The notes under the pieces were generated by a model. It saw only the letters and a program-made list of their open reading frames with translations, was not told where the DNA came from and made no database searches. A stretch of DNA of 64,000 nucleotides from positions 186,001-250,000 of the forward strand of contig NZ_CP125298.1 of the NCBI RefSeq assembly GCF_030412785.1. The letters run 5' to 3'. Of this stretch, positions 8,059-16,711 are shown in pieces. The DNA is from Paraburkholderia sabiae. Lineage in GTDB: Bacteria > Pseudomonadota > Gammaproteobacteria > Burkholderiales > Burkholderiaceae. The position numbers and the translations under genes were made by a program. The number at the start of each line of letters is the position of its first letter. Positions within the stretch are counted from its first letter, which is position 1.

Positions 8059-8333
8059 AGCCATCAGCACCCCACGTCTGAGCAGTTTCATTTGCTATGG
8101 GGAGGTTCGCCCGCGAATGCGTATGCGCAGTCTTCCGCCTCACGCAGCATGGGCGCTGGGCTCAATACTTGGCGTCTTCGCGAGATTCGGCTCCGCGACG
8201 CACTGCATTTGACAGCGGGATGACGAATCCTCCCTCCCGTCGCGACTTCCGGTCACGGAAGCCGCCCTGCTGGCCGACAAATTGCTCGTCAATAGCCTAT
8301 CGTTTGAGCAAGTGCGCAGCGCGGAGGCGGGAC

Positions 8334-8792
8334 ATGTTTCTTTTCTATCTTATTGATCCCGTCAGCCGCTCGATCGAAAAAGTGCGCGACGGCTTCGACC
8401 GGGCTGCCGAACTGACGAACAGCGACGCGCCCGAGATCGACACTTTGTGGGAAGACGCATCGGATCCGGACTCATCGGTCGACGTCGCGTACAACCCCGA
8501 TGCCGGGGGCCAGCCCGTCTTCCGTCTGCGGCTTTTGCATGGCGGTAACACGACGGAGCGGGTTGTCGCTGGCCGCAGCGTCCTCATGGCGTGCGGCGCA
8601 GTGCCGGACGACATCGCGCAGCAGGTAGCGACAACAGAGGCAGTGCAGGCGGCAATCCATTTTGCGGGCGGGCGGACCAACATCGCCGAATGGCTGAAGG
8701 CCGGTGCGCCGGACGCTCGCGCACCGGCTCGGCGCAGCGCCTCATTCGACCACCCCCGTAAATATCGCCACAGCACGACTGGGCGGCGATAG
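8334..8792 (+). CDS. Protein of unknown function
   Basis: A 152-residue protein with a GGAGGCGGG ribosome site before ATG 8334. The frame is open upstream, but composition and ribosome site favour this start. The first 100 residues look like a small alpha/beta fold (FLFYLIDPVSRSIEKV); the tail is Arg-rich and likely disordered. It ends 156 bases before imuA and is probably not part of that operon. Confidence 0.5.
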   Translation: MFLFYLIDPVSRSIEKVRDGFDRAAELTNSDAPEIDTLWEDASDPDSSVDVAYNPDAGGQPVFRLRLLHGGNTTERVVAGRSVLMACGAVPDDIAQQVATTEAVQAAIHFAGGRTNIAEWLKAGAPDARAPARRSASFDHPRKYRHSTTGRR

Positions 8793-8914
8793 CCTGTCCG
8801 TCCGGCTCAGGCCTGCTTACGAAGCTCTAACGGCCAGGCGTCCCCATCGCCAAGCATGCCGACGGCACGCCGTTTCAACAGGCGATGTAAGCGTCGCCTT
8901 ACCAGGCTATACTA

Positions 8915-8930
8915 CTGTTTATATATACAG
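8915..8930 (+). promoter_or_regulatory. LexA/SOS box controlling imuA-imuB-dnaE2
   Basis: CTGTTTATATATACAG is a perfect CTGT-N8-ACAG LexA site with an AT-rich centre. It lies 19 bases before the imuA start and directly after a TATACT at 8908-8913 that can serve as -10. LexA bound here would block transcription until DNA damage. Confidence 0.88.
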
Positions 8931-8948
8931 TGTTTTGTGGGGAGAGCC

Positions 8949-9656
8949 ATGAGTGCCGTCATGCTACCCGAAGCGATCCATCCCGATTTATGGAGGGCCA
9001 ACCAGCTCGCCCGCGCGGCGTCGCGGGTCGTCCCTTGCGGCGACGAAGCCCTTGCGGCCGAATTGCCGGGCGGCGGCTGGCCGCGGGGCGTGCTGACCGA
9101 TCTTCTCGTCCAGCAGACCGGCTGTGGCGAACTGCGGCTGCTACGACCCGCCTTCGAGCGCCTTGAATCCAAACCGGTCGTGCTTTTGCAGCCGCCCCAC
9201 AACGTCCAGCCGACCGCGTTTGCGTGGTGGGGGCTCGATCCGTCCAATCTCCTGACGGTGAAAGCACTGAAGACCGCCGACGCGCTATGGGCCGCCGAGC
9301 AGATTCTGCGCGCGGGCACCTGCGGCGCGCTCGTGTTCTGGCAGCAGCACGTGAGGCCCGAGGCGGTGCGCCGGCTGCACTTGGCCGCACAGACGTCAGA
9401 GTCGCTCTTTTTCATGGTGCGGCCGCTGGCGACGACGCGAGACGCGTCGCCCGCCCCGTTACGGCTCGCGATCCGCGCCGCGAAAGGCGGCGTCGATGTC
9501 CAGTTTCTAAAACGTCGCGGCCCCGCCCGCGATGAACCGCTATTCGTGTCCCTGACGCCCTCCCCGATCCTGAACGTAAAACGCAATGCAACTGTGGATA
9601 GGCGTCCATCTCCCGCTGTTGTGCCTCGAAGTGTTCCGGCCGAAGTGGTCGCTTGA
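8949..9656 (+). CDS. imuA: ImuA, RecA-like SOS mutagenesis accessory protein
   Basis: A 235-residue protein with the family's opening (HPDLWRANQLARA) and the ELPGGGWPRGVLTDLL motif. In related bacteria ImuA works with ImuB and DnaE2 in error-prone translesion synthesis and is thought to contact RecA. The ATG at 8949 has GGAGAG and follows the LexA box. Its end overlaps the start of imuB by 71 bases in another frame. The C-terminal 30 residues lie in that overlap and are probably poorly conserved. Confidence 0.88.
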   Translation: MSAVMLPEAIHPDLWRANQLARAASRVVPCGDEALAAELPGGGWPRGVLTDLLVQQTGCGELRLLRPAFERLESKPVVLLQPPHNVQPTAFAWWGLDPSNLLTVKALKTADALWAAEQILRAGTCGALVFWQQHVRPEAVRRLHLAAQTSESLFFMVRPLATTRDASPAPLRLAIRAAKGGVDVQFLKRRGPARDEPLFVSLTPSPILNVKRNATVDRRPSPAVVPRSVPAEVVA

Positions 9657-11058
9657 ACCCGATGACAACACGGGTCTTGCCGTGCTCGAAAAGGAGCGCG
9701 TCATTGCTGCTGACCCGCCCGCGCGCGCGGCCGGGGTCTGCATCGGCATGCGGCGCGGTGGTGTCCTGACGCTCGCGCCAGCCACCGTCATGCAGGAGCG
9801 CGACGGCACGGCCGAGGTCAACGCGGTGCGCGAGATCGCGACAGGTTTGCTGAACCTCTCGCCGCAGGTCGTCATCGCCGAGGAAAGCACGGTGCTCGTC
9901 GACGTGTCGGCAAGTCTGCGGCTCTTCGGCGGTATCCGCGCGTTGCGTCGCATGGCGCGGCGGGTCGCTCACGCCATAGGTCTGACGGCCACGATCAGCG
10001 TCGCACCAACGGGACAGGCCGCATGGCTGCTCGCGCGGCACCGCGGCGGCGTGGCGCTCTCGCACGCTTCGCTCTCGCGCGCGCTCGCGGGACTGCCGGT
10101 CAGCCTGCCCACACCGGCCAGACGTCACCTCGACTGGCTGACGGGCATCGGCTGCGAAACGATCGGACAGCTGATGCGCCTGCCCCGCGCGGGACTGAAG
10201 AAACGCTGCGGCACGGCACTGCTCGATGTGCTGGACCGCGCCAATGGAGCGGCACCCCACGTGTATGAATGGTACGAGACGCCGCCGACCTTTCAGGCGC
10301 GCGTCGAACTTCCCGATCGCATCGAACACGCCGAAGCGTGTCTCTTTGCGGCCCGCCGGCTCGTCGTCCAGCTAACGGGCTGGCTATCGCAGAAGCAGCT
10401 TGCCGTCACGCGCATCGCGCTGCTGCTCGAGCATGAGCGTGGCCGCGACGCGATCGACCCAACGACGATTGCGGTGTCGCTCGCGGAGCCGACGTGGCGC
10501 GAAGACCACCTGATGCGCCTGCTGAAAGAACGGCTGGGCCGTGTCGAACTCGCTGCGGCGGTCATCGCGCTGCAGCTCGTCGTGCAGGAAGTGAAGGAAG
10601 CGGAACCGGCGTCGGACTCTTTGTTCCCTGAACCGGGCGGCACGGCGGCGGATCACGCGCGGCTGCTTGAACTGCTGGTCGCGCGACTCGGCGCGGAAAA
10701 CGTGCTGAAGCCCGCGCCCGTCGCCGACCACCGTCCGGAAGTCGCCGCGCGCTGGGTGCCCGTCACGGACAAGACGAAGTACGTTGCGCCGGCGCCGGAG
10801 ACGCCCCGTCCCGCCTGGCTGCTGGAGTCGCCCATCAAGCTGCTGATGCGCGGCGAGCGACCGTTTTACGGCTCGCCGCTGCGCACGGCGTCATCCGGTG
10901 AGCGCGTCGAAGCTGGCTGGTTCCAGGGTGAGCCGGTAACGCGCGATTACTTCGTTGCCGAGGCCGACGACCACATCTGCTACTGGATCTACCGCGAGCG
11001 GATCGGCGCCGTCGACGAAGAAGAGCCACGCTGGTACCTGCATGGGCTGTTCGGATAA
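9586..11058 (+). CDS. imuB: ImuB, inactive Y-family polymerase-like adaptor
   Basis: A 490-residue protein with a Y-family fold. The N terminus reads GVHLPLLCLE where active polymerases have a DMDxFF motif, so the catalytic acids are missing, as is normal for ImuB. The family acts as a hub joining ImuA, DnaE2 and the beta clamp. A likely clamp-contact motif is DSLFP at about residue 347. The C terminus ends WYLHGLFG, typical of ImuB. The stop is 3 bases before dnaE2. Confidence 0.9.
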   Translation: MQLWIGVHLPLLCLEVFRPKWSLEPDDNTGLAVLEKERVIAADPPARAAGVCIGMRRGGVLTLAPATVMQERDGTAEVNAVREIATGLLNLSPQVVIAEESTVLVDVSASLRLFGGIRALRRMARRVAHAIGLTATISVAPTGQAAWLLARHRGGVALSHASLSRALAGLPVSLPTPARRHLDWLTGIGCETIGQLMRLPRAGLKKRCGTALLDVLDRANGAAPHVYEWYETPPTFQARVELPDRIEHAEACLFAARRLVVQLTGWLSQKQLAVTRIALLLEHERGRDAIDPTTIAVSLAEPTWREDHLMRLLKERLGRVELAAAVIALQLVVQEVKEAEPASDSLFPEPGGTAADHARLLELLVARLGAENVLKPAPVADHRPEVAARWVPVTDKTKYVAPAPETPRPAWLLESPIKLLMRGERPFYGSPLRTASSGERVEAGWFQGEPVTRDYFVAEADDHICYWIYRERIGAVDEEEPRWYLHGLFG

Positions 11059-11061
11059 GTC

Positions 11062-14000
11062 ATGGTGCCTGCATCGTTCGGCCTGCCCGGCTATGCCGAG
11101 TTGCAGTGTGCGTCCAACTTCACGTTCCTGCACGGCGCTTCGCATGCCGAGGAACTGGCCGCGCGCGCGGCGCAGCTTGGGTACGAGGCCATTGCAATCA
11201 CCGACGAGTGCTCGCTTGCGGGCATCAAACTGCTGGTCGGCGCGCATTTTCGCGTCACGAACGCCGATGGCTCGCCTGCCCTCGCCTTCACGGCGATCGC
11301 CCAGAATCGCGACGGCTACGGCAACCTCTCAGAACTCATCACGCTTGCGCGCACGCGCACGGCCAAGGGCACGTATGTCGTCTATCCGCACGACCTCGAT
11401 CATCCTGATCCGCCTTACACGCATCTACGCGCGCTACCTGATTGCCTGATCATCCTGACGCCCGAATTTCCCGCGAAGGATGCGCGACTGGACGCACAGG
11501 CGCAATGGGCGGCACAAACGTTCGGCACCGATCGCTGCTGGATGGGACTGACCCTGCACGCCCGCGCGCTCGATGATCTGCATCGCAATACCGTCTACGA
11601 CGTCGCCGAACGGCACGGACTGAGCGCAGTGGCTACCGGCCAGGTGCTGATGCATGTGCGCTCGCGCAAGCCGCTGCAGGACACACTGACGGCGATTCGC
11701 CTGAACCGGCCCGTGACCGAATGCGGATTCGAACTGACACCAAACGCCGAACAGCATCTGCGCTCGCGGTTGCGGCTGGCCAACGTCTATCAGGCGGACT
11801 CGCTCGCGCAGACGTTGAACATCGCGTCGCGCTGCACGTTCGTGCTCGACGAGCTTCGTTACGAGTATCCCGACGAACTCGTGCCGCCCGGTACCACGCC
11901 GACCGCGTACCTGCGGCGCGAGACCTATCTGGGCGCACACCGCCGCTATCCCCGCGGCATCCCGCACATCGTGCAGACGCAGATCGAGCACGAACTGTCG
12001 CTGATCGCGGACCTGAAGTATGAGCCGTACTTCCTGACGGTGTACGACATTGTCCGTTTCGCGCGCAACGAAGGCATCCTGTGTCAGGGGCGCGGTTCGG
12101 CGGCAAACTCCGCAATCTGCTACTGCCTCGGTATCACGGAGGTGGACCCCGCGCGGGGCAATCTGTTGTTTGAACGGTTCATCTCAAGGGAACGGGCGGC
12201 TGCGGGGGACGTGCCCGATATCGACACCGACTTCGAGCACCAGCGGCGCGAAGAAGTGATCCAGTACATCTACGGGAAGTACACGCGCACACGCGCGGCG
12301 CTGGCGGCTGCCGTCACAACCTACCGGCCACGTTCGGCGATCCGCGACTCCGGCAAGGCGCTCGGCATTGATCCTTTGATCGTTGATCGGGTCGCGAAAG
12401 AGCATCACTGGTTTGATTCGAGCGCCGATCTTATGCGTCGCTTCGTTGATAGCGGGCTGGACTCCGAGACGCCGATCATCCAGCAGTGGGCAACGCTCGC
12501 GGCGACGCTACTCGGCTTTCCGCGCCACCTGTCCCAGCACGTAGGAGGCTTCGTAATCGCTCGCGGCAAGCTCTCGCGGCTCGTGCCCCTCGAAAACGCG
12601 TCGATGCCGGATCGCACCGTGATCCAGTGGGACAAGGACGATCTGGAAGCGCTCGGCCTTCTCAAAATCGACGTGCTTGCGCTCGGCATGCTGTCGGCGA
12701 TCCGCCGCACGCTCGAACTGGTTTCGCAGCAGCGCGGCGAGCCATTCGAAATGCAGGACATCCCCGCCGAGGACGAGGCGACCTACGACATGATCTGTGC
12801 GGCTGATACCGTCGGCGTGTTCCAGATCGAGTCTCGTGCACAGATGAGCATGCTGCCGCGCCTGAGGCCACGCGAATTCTACGATCTCGTGATCGAAGTC
12901 GCGATCGTGCGGCCGGGCCCGGTTCAGGGCGGCATGGTCCATCCGTATCTTCGCCGTCGGCAGGGACTGGAACCCGTCAGCTATCCGAGTGCGGAGGTCG
13001 AGCAGGCGCTCAAGCGCACGCTTGGCGTGCCTATCTTTCAGGAGCAGGTTATGCAGGTTGCGATGCTCGCGGCGGGGTTTAGCGCGGGCGAAGCGGACCA
13101 GTTGCGCCGCGCGATGGCCGCCTGGAAGCGCAAGGGCGGCCTGCAGCACTACCATGACCGCATCGTTGAAGGGATGCTCCAGCGCGGCTACGACCGCGAG
13201 TTTGCCGAATCGATCTTCGCGCAGATCCAGGGCTTCGGCGAATACGGCTTCCCTGAGAGCCACGCTGCAAGCTTCGCACTGCTCGTCTACGCAAGCTGCT
13301 GGCTCAAGCGCCACGAGCCAGCAGCGTTCCTGTGCGCGATGCTCAATAGCCAGCCAATGGGCTTCTACTCGCCATCGCAACTCGTCCAGGATGCCAAGCG
13401 TCATGGCGTTGGTGTGCTGCCCGTCGACGTGACAGTGAGCGACTGGGATTCAACGATGGAAGGCGACGGAAGTATGGCGCCAGTGCGACTTGGAATGTCC
13501 GTAGTTCGCGGCATGCGTGAGGAGACCGCGCAGCGTATCGAGGCAGCGCGCGCGGTGAAGCTGTTCCGCGATGTTGCCGACCTCGCGAACCGGGCGCAAC
13601 TCGATCGCCATGACTTGCAGGTGCTCGCGGCCGCCAACGCACTAAAGCCGCTCGCGGGCGACCGGCGGCAGGCACTGTGGGCAGCCGTCGCCGCTGTCCC
13701 GGAAAAAGATCTGTTGCGCGCGACAGCGCGCGAGGAAGAGGCACCCAACCTGGTCGCGCCAACCGAAGGACAGAACCTGATCGCCGACTACCGTTCGACG
13801 GGTCTGACGCTCGGCCGACATCCGCTCGCCCTGCTGCGCAAGAAGCTACTGACGATGCGCCTGATGTCCGCCGAAACGCTGATGCGCTACCGTGACGGAC
13901 AGCTCGCACGGGCCTGCGGAATCGTCACGGTACGTCAGCGCCCCGGCACGGCGAACGGCGTCATGTTCATGACGCTCGAGGACGAGACGGGATCTGTGAA

Positions 14001-14181
14001 CGTGATCGTCTGGCAGTCGGTGCTTGAACGGCAGCGGCGCGAAGCGCTCGGCTCGTCATTGCTTGCCGTTTATGGTGTGTGGCAGCGTCAGGGCGACGTG
14101 AAGCATCTCGTCGCACAACGGCTCGTCGACGTCTCGCACCTCCTCGGCGAACTGCCGACGGCGAGCCGGAATTTTCACTGA
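11062..14181 (+). CDS. dnaE2: Error-prone DNA polymerase DnaE2 (ImuC)
   Basis: A 1039-residue C-family polymerase of normal DnaE2 length. An N-terminal PHP domain (residues 1-220, SNFTFLHGASHAEEL) precedes the palm with PDIDTDF (about 383-389) and LLKIDVLALG (about 533), which supply the catalytic Asp residues. A helix-hairpin-helix and an OB fold (VNVIVWQSVLE, about 980) follow. It is the synthetic subunit of SOS mutasomes with ImuA and ImuB. Its presence on a mobile element would let a host gain damage-induced mutagenesis. Confidence 0.93.
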   Translation: MVPASFGLPGYAELQCASNFTFLHGASHAEELAARAAQLGYEAIAITDECSLAGIKLLVGAHFRVTNADGSPALAFTAIAQNRDGYGNLSELITLARTRTAKGTYVVYPHDLDHPDPPYTHLRALPDCLIILTPEFPAKDARLDAQAQWAAQTFGTDRCWMGLTLHARALDDLHRNTVYDVAERHGLSAVATGQVLMHVRSRKPLQDTLTAIRLNRPVTECGFELTPNAEQHLRSRLRLANVYQADSLAQTLNIASRCTFVLDELRYEYPDELVPPGTTPTAYLRRETYLGAHRRYPRGIPHIVQTQIEHELSLIADLKYEPYFLTVYDIVRFARNEGILCQGRGSAANSAICYCLGITEVDPARGNLLFERFISRERAAAGDVPDIDTDFEHQRREEVIQYIYGKYTRTRAALAAAVTTYRPRSAIRDSGKALGIDPLIVDRVAKEHHWFDSSADLMRRFVDSGLDSETPIIQQWATLAATLLGFPRHLSQHVGGFVIARGKLSRLVPLENASMPDRTVIQWDKDDLEALGLLKIDVLALGMLSAIRRTLELVSQQRGEPFEMQDIPAEDEATYDMICAADTVGVFQIESRAQMSMLPRLRPREFYDLVIEVAIVRPGPVQGGMVHPYLRRRQGLEPVSYPSAEVEQALKRTLGVPIFQEQVMQVAMLAAGFSAGEADQLRRAMAAWKRKGGLQHYHDRIVEGMLQRGYDREFAESIFAQIQGFGEYGFPESHAASFALLVYASCWLKRHEPAAFLCAMLNSQPMGFYSPSQLVQDAKRHGVGVLPVDVTVSDWDSTMEGDGSMAPVRLGMSVVRGMREETAQRIEAARAVKLFRDVADLANRAQLDRHDLQVLAAANALKPLAGDRRQALWAAVAAVPEKDLLRATAREEEAPNLVAPTEGQNLIADYRSTGLTLGRHPLALLRKKLLTMRLMSAETLMRYRDGQLARACGIVTVRQRPGTANGVMFMTLEDETGSVNVIVWQSVLERQRREALGSSLLAVYGVWQRQGDVKHLVAQRLVDVSHLLGELPTASRNFH

Positions 14182-14203
14182 ATCCAAGGTAAAGGAAAGA
14201 GCA

Positions 14204-14503
14204 ATGGAACACTACAACGTGCTGTTTGATGCGCAAGCTGCTGTCGATGCAGTCGTGCCGAATGTCGTCGCCCGGCATCGTGGAAAAGGCATCTTGACGT
14301 GGAAGCTGATGCACGAGATTGAGGAGGAGGTCCTGTCAGAAGTCCGCGCAGGCGGACGGTTCAGCACGCGGCTGCTGCAGATGATCTGTGCGCCAGCCGC
14401 CCTCTCTTACCCCAATGACGATCGCCCTGCTTCCTTTGAGGGACATGACTTCGTTCCGATTGTCTTCGGGGCAATCGAGAAGGCATGGCGACAGGTCCAC
14501 TAA
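14204..14503 (+). CDS. Protein of unknown function
   Basis: A 99-residue soluble protein 22 bases after dnaE2, with an AAGGAAAG ribosome site. It is probably read through from the SOS operon. No motif was recognised. Its mixed helix and charge pattern suggest a small cytoplasmic protein. Confidence 0.55.
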   Translation: MEHYNVLFDAQAAVDAVVPNVVARHRGKGILTWKLMHEIEEEVLSEVRAGGRFSTRLLQMICAPAALSYPNDDRPASFEGHDFVPIVFGAIEKAWRQVH

Positions 14504-14616
14504 AGAGGTTATCTTCGGCTACCTATGGAGGCTCGGAAGCTGCTTGACGAAGACCGGGTCTACTGTACAACGGTGTTGTCCTCAACCTTAACGAGCAAGA
14601 AAGGAAGACAACACTG

Positions 14617-14829
14617 ATGCGCCGCCGACAACCCAAGATCTACGCTACCCTTCGCCGCCGTTTTTGCACCGAGGCTCTGGTGACGATGGGCTTCAAGTAC
14701 ACGAGTACCAGCGGGTCCACTCTGGTCAAGCTCGGCGCCTGTCGTACCCCGTATGCGACGGCTTCGCGCGACGGCGAGTTCTGGCGTGTGACGCCACTCG
14801 TCGGCCCACGGATTTGGCGAGCCCGTTGA
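14617..14829 (+). CDS. Small basic protein of unknown function
   Basis: A 70-residue protein with a very basic start (MRRRQPKIYATLRRRF) and a GAAAGGAAG ribosome site. Its pI would be high, so nucleic-acid binding is possible. No family was recognised. It converges with the ligase gene on the other strand. Confidence 0.5.
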   Translation: MRRRQPKIYATLRRRFCTEALVTMGFKYTSTSGSTLVKLGACRTPYATASRDGEFWRVTPLVGPRIWRAR

Positions 14830-14899
14830 TTTGCGGCATTCATATATGCCATAAGCGCGTACTGCGCGGGCCTCCGGTACGCATCGAACGCCGTATGAA

Positions 14900-15520
14900 T
14901 CACTCGGGTTTTTTCCGACCAAATCCGAGTGCTTCTGGGCGGCTGTATTGTGCGTTCTTGACCTTGATCCAGTTCAGTGAGCGACCGCGCGTATACGGCG
15001 ACGCCTTTCGCTTTGCGACCATCCCCTCGAAGTCATGGAGCAGCACTTGTTCAAACACCAGCTCGCCAACGCCTTCGACGTCTGGCACATAGACGAGCGT
15101 GGGCGTGTCGTCGAAAGCGTCGCGCAGGCAAGACTTGCGGTCGGCTAACGGCAGTGCACGCTGATCCACGCCATCCGCGATCATCATGTCGAAAACATAG
15201 AGCCTTGCAGGGCAGCGGCGCGCGGCGGCCGGCACGCTGCGGAGCGATGTTGTCCTCGCGCGCTGCTGCAAGCTCGCGAATGACTCGCTCCCGCGAGCGG
15301 CGCCCACGGCAAGCTCGGCATCCCATACGAAATCACCCGGCACTGCCGCGACCGCCTCGATGACCTCGGGGAACGAGACGTTGAAGAGATTTCCTTCGCG
15401 GCTGATGAGGTCGACGCCCCGCTCGCGCGACTTGCGCACGAGGCAGCGAAAACCGTCTAATTTCCATTCGTAGAGCCAGTCTCGATCGGAAAATGGACGT
15501 TTCCGCAGCGTCGAGTGCAT
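14900..15520 (-). CDS. ATP-dependent DNA ligase, adenylation domain only
   Basis: A 206-residue protein with the nucleotidyltransferase motifs in order: WKLDGFR (motif I with the AMP-accepting Lys), a FVWDAELAV box, a FDM box, EGMVAKR (motif IV) and WIKVKN (motif V). It resembles the ligase domain of LigD. The OB-fold domain that usually follows is absent, so it is much shorter than typical ligases and may need a partner or act on special ends. It begins 4 bases after the upstream stop; the frame is open to a TTG at 15556. Confidence 0.75.
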   Translation of the reverse strand: MHSTLRKRPFSDRDWLYEWKLDGFRCLVRKSRERGVDLISREGNLFNVSFPEVIEAVAAVPGDFVWDAELAVGAARGSESFASLQQRARTTSLRSVPAAARRCPARLYVFDMMIADGVDQRALPLADRKSCLRDAFDDTPTLVYVPDVEGVGELVFEQVLLHDFEGMVAKRKASPYTRGRSLNWIKVKNAQYSRPEALGFGRKKPE

Positions 15521-15524
15521 CAGG

Positions 15525-15797
15525 TCAGTTGCGTCCAAATGCCGCCTCGCGCTCAAGACGGTCGAGCCAGGCGGTGCAGTAGGCGAGCTTTGCGTAAGCG
15601 AAGCCGATCGGTCCCGCGCGCTGCACCGAAAGGCCGCTGTAGTTGCAGAAGTGCTCGAAGTCGTCGATAGGAGTATGCCCGCGCGAATTCACTGGCAGCG
15701 GCTCGGGCAGGAGGTCGGCCAGCATCGTGTCTGGGTGACCGTAGAAGTCGCCATCTGGGTAGAGGCCGCCCCAGCGTTCTGCATCGAAGTCTTGCAT
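15525..15797 (-). CDS. Small protein of unknown function, coupled to the ligase
   Basis: A 90-residue protein, Asp-, Tyr- and Pro-rich (DFDAERWGGLYPDGDFYG). GGAGAA precedes the ATG. An FDAE(R/Q)W phrase recurs in the C-terminal part of the 602-aa PP-loop protein (FDAEQWNGYLHPE), which hints at a shared contact motif. Its place directly before a ligase suggests a role in DNA end processing, but this is inference. Confidence 0.55.
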   Translation of the reverse strand: MQDFDAERWGGLYPDGDFYGHPDTMLADLLPEPLPVNSRGHTPIDDFEHFCNYSGLSVQRAGPIGFAYAKLAYCTAWLDRLEREAAFGRN

Positions 15798-15923
15798 GGC
15801 GGTTCTCCAAGGATGACTCCCAAGGACAAGCATGACAGATACCTGCTCGACGCGCTCGCGCGGGCCGCCGCCCTTCCGCGCTACTATCAGGGTGTGCAGT
15901 TCACTACTAGCAGGGTCCGCTCG

Positions 15924-16616
15924 ATGTGCACAAGCTATCAAACCAACGAGTACGATCGTTTCGAGGCGTTCAGTTTGTTTTCGCCTCCGACGTTTGAGTA
16001 CCAGCACGAGATCTTCAAGGACAACTACATTGCGCCGATCTTCCGGCGTGAGGAGGATCACTTTGCGACTGATCCGGCGACCTTCGCCTTGATTCCGCGT
16101 CGTAAGATGAAGCCGAACACCAAGCCTTTCGATACGATGAATGCGCGCGACGATTCGCTCGACGTCAAGCCGAGCTTTGTCGGACCGTGGCGCTCTATGC
16201 AGCTCTGCCTGATACCGTGCCAATGGTTCTATGAGCCAAGTTATGAAAAAGATCCGGAGAGATCGGAACGTTGGCGCATCGGTATGGCCGACGGCGGCCC
16301 GCTCGCGATCGCGGGACTCTGGAAAAGCTGGAATGAGGCAGATGGCGGTCGGTCGTTTTCGTTCACGATGTTGACCGTCAACGCGGATGACCACCCGTTG
16401 ATGAAGCGCTTTCACAAACCCGGTGCCGAGAAGCGATCGGTCGTGATCGTGCCACCGGACCGCTACGAGGAATGGTTGACCTGCAGCTCAAGCGAGGACG
16501 CACAGTCCTTTTTGAACCTGTATCCAACCGAGATGATGCACGCCGAACCCTACCCTTTGCCTCCGCGCAAGCGGCGCACGGAGCCGGCGATCGATGATCA
16601 GAGCAGCTTGTTCTAA
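15924..16616 (+). CDS. SRAP-domain protein (HMCES/YedK family)
   Basis: SRAP proteins bind abasic sites in single-stranded DNA through an N-terminal Cys exposed after Met removal. I therefore start at ATG 15924 (MCTSYQ), giving Cys2 and 230 residues, although the frame is open to an ATG at 15813. Family positions are visible: MNAR, the CLIPCQWFYEP block with its Glu, and a His near HPLMKRFH followed by VVIVPPDRYEEWL. The C terminus is QSSLF, which resembles a sliding-clamp binding motif. It probably protects abasic sites at stalled forks. Confidence 0.82.
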   Translation: MCTSYQTNEYDRFEAFSLFSPPTFEYQHEIFKDNYIAPIFRREEDHFATDPATFALIPRRKMKPNTKPFDTMNARDDSLDVKPSFVGPWRSMQLCLIPCQWFYEPSYEKDPERSERWRIGMADGGPLAIAGLWKSWNEADGGRSFSFTMLTVNADDHPLMKRFHKPGAEKRSVVIVPPDRYEEWLTCSSSEDAQSFLNLYPTEMMHAEPYPLPPRKRRTEPAIDDQSSLF

Positions 16617-16660
16617 ATGCCCACCTCGTCGCTGATCCTGCATTTCCGTTTCCTCAAATA

Positions 16661-16692
16661 AAAAAATCCCCGATGCCTCTAGCCCCGGGGAT
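16661..16692 (-). terminator. Intrinsic terminator after the PP-loop gene
   Basis: On the minus strand the stem ATCCCCG/CGGGGAT (16667-16692) is followed directly by a run of seven T. It ends the long operon that starts near 23.2 kb. Confidence 0.8.
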
Positions 16693-16711
16693 CTCGAAAA
16701 ACGCTGGCCGG

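Noticed and set aside
8059..8333. Possible small genes between 8.06 and 8.33 kb
   Set aside because: A protein-like frame (8213-8351) has no ATG or GTG near its beginning, and other frames lack ribosome sites.
12508..13404. A 298-codon minus-strand frame
   Set aside because: Antisense to dnaE2 and without any recognisable domain or ribosome site.
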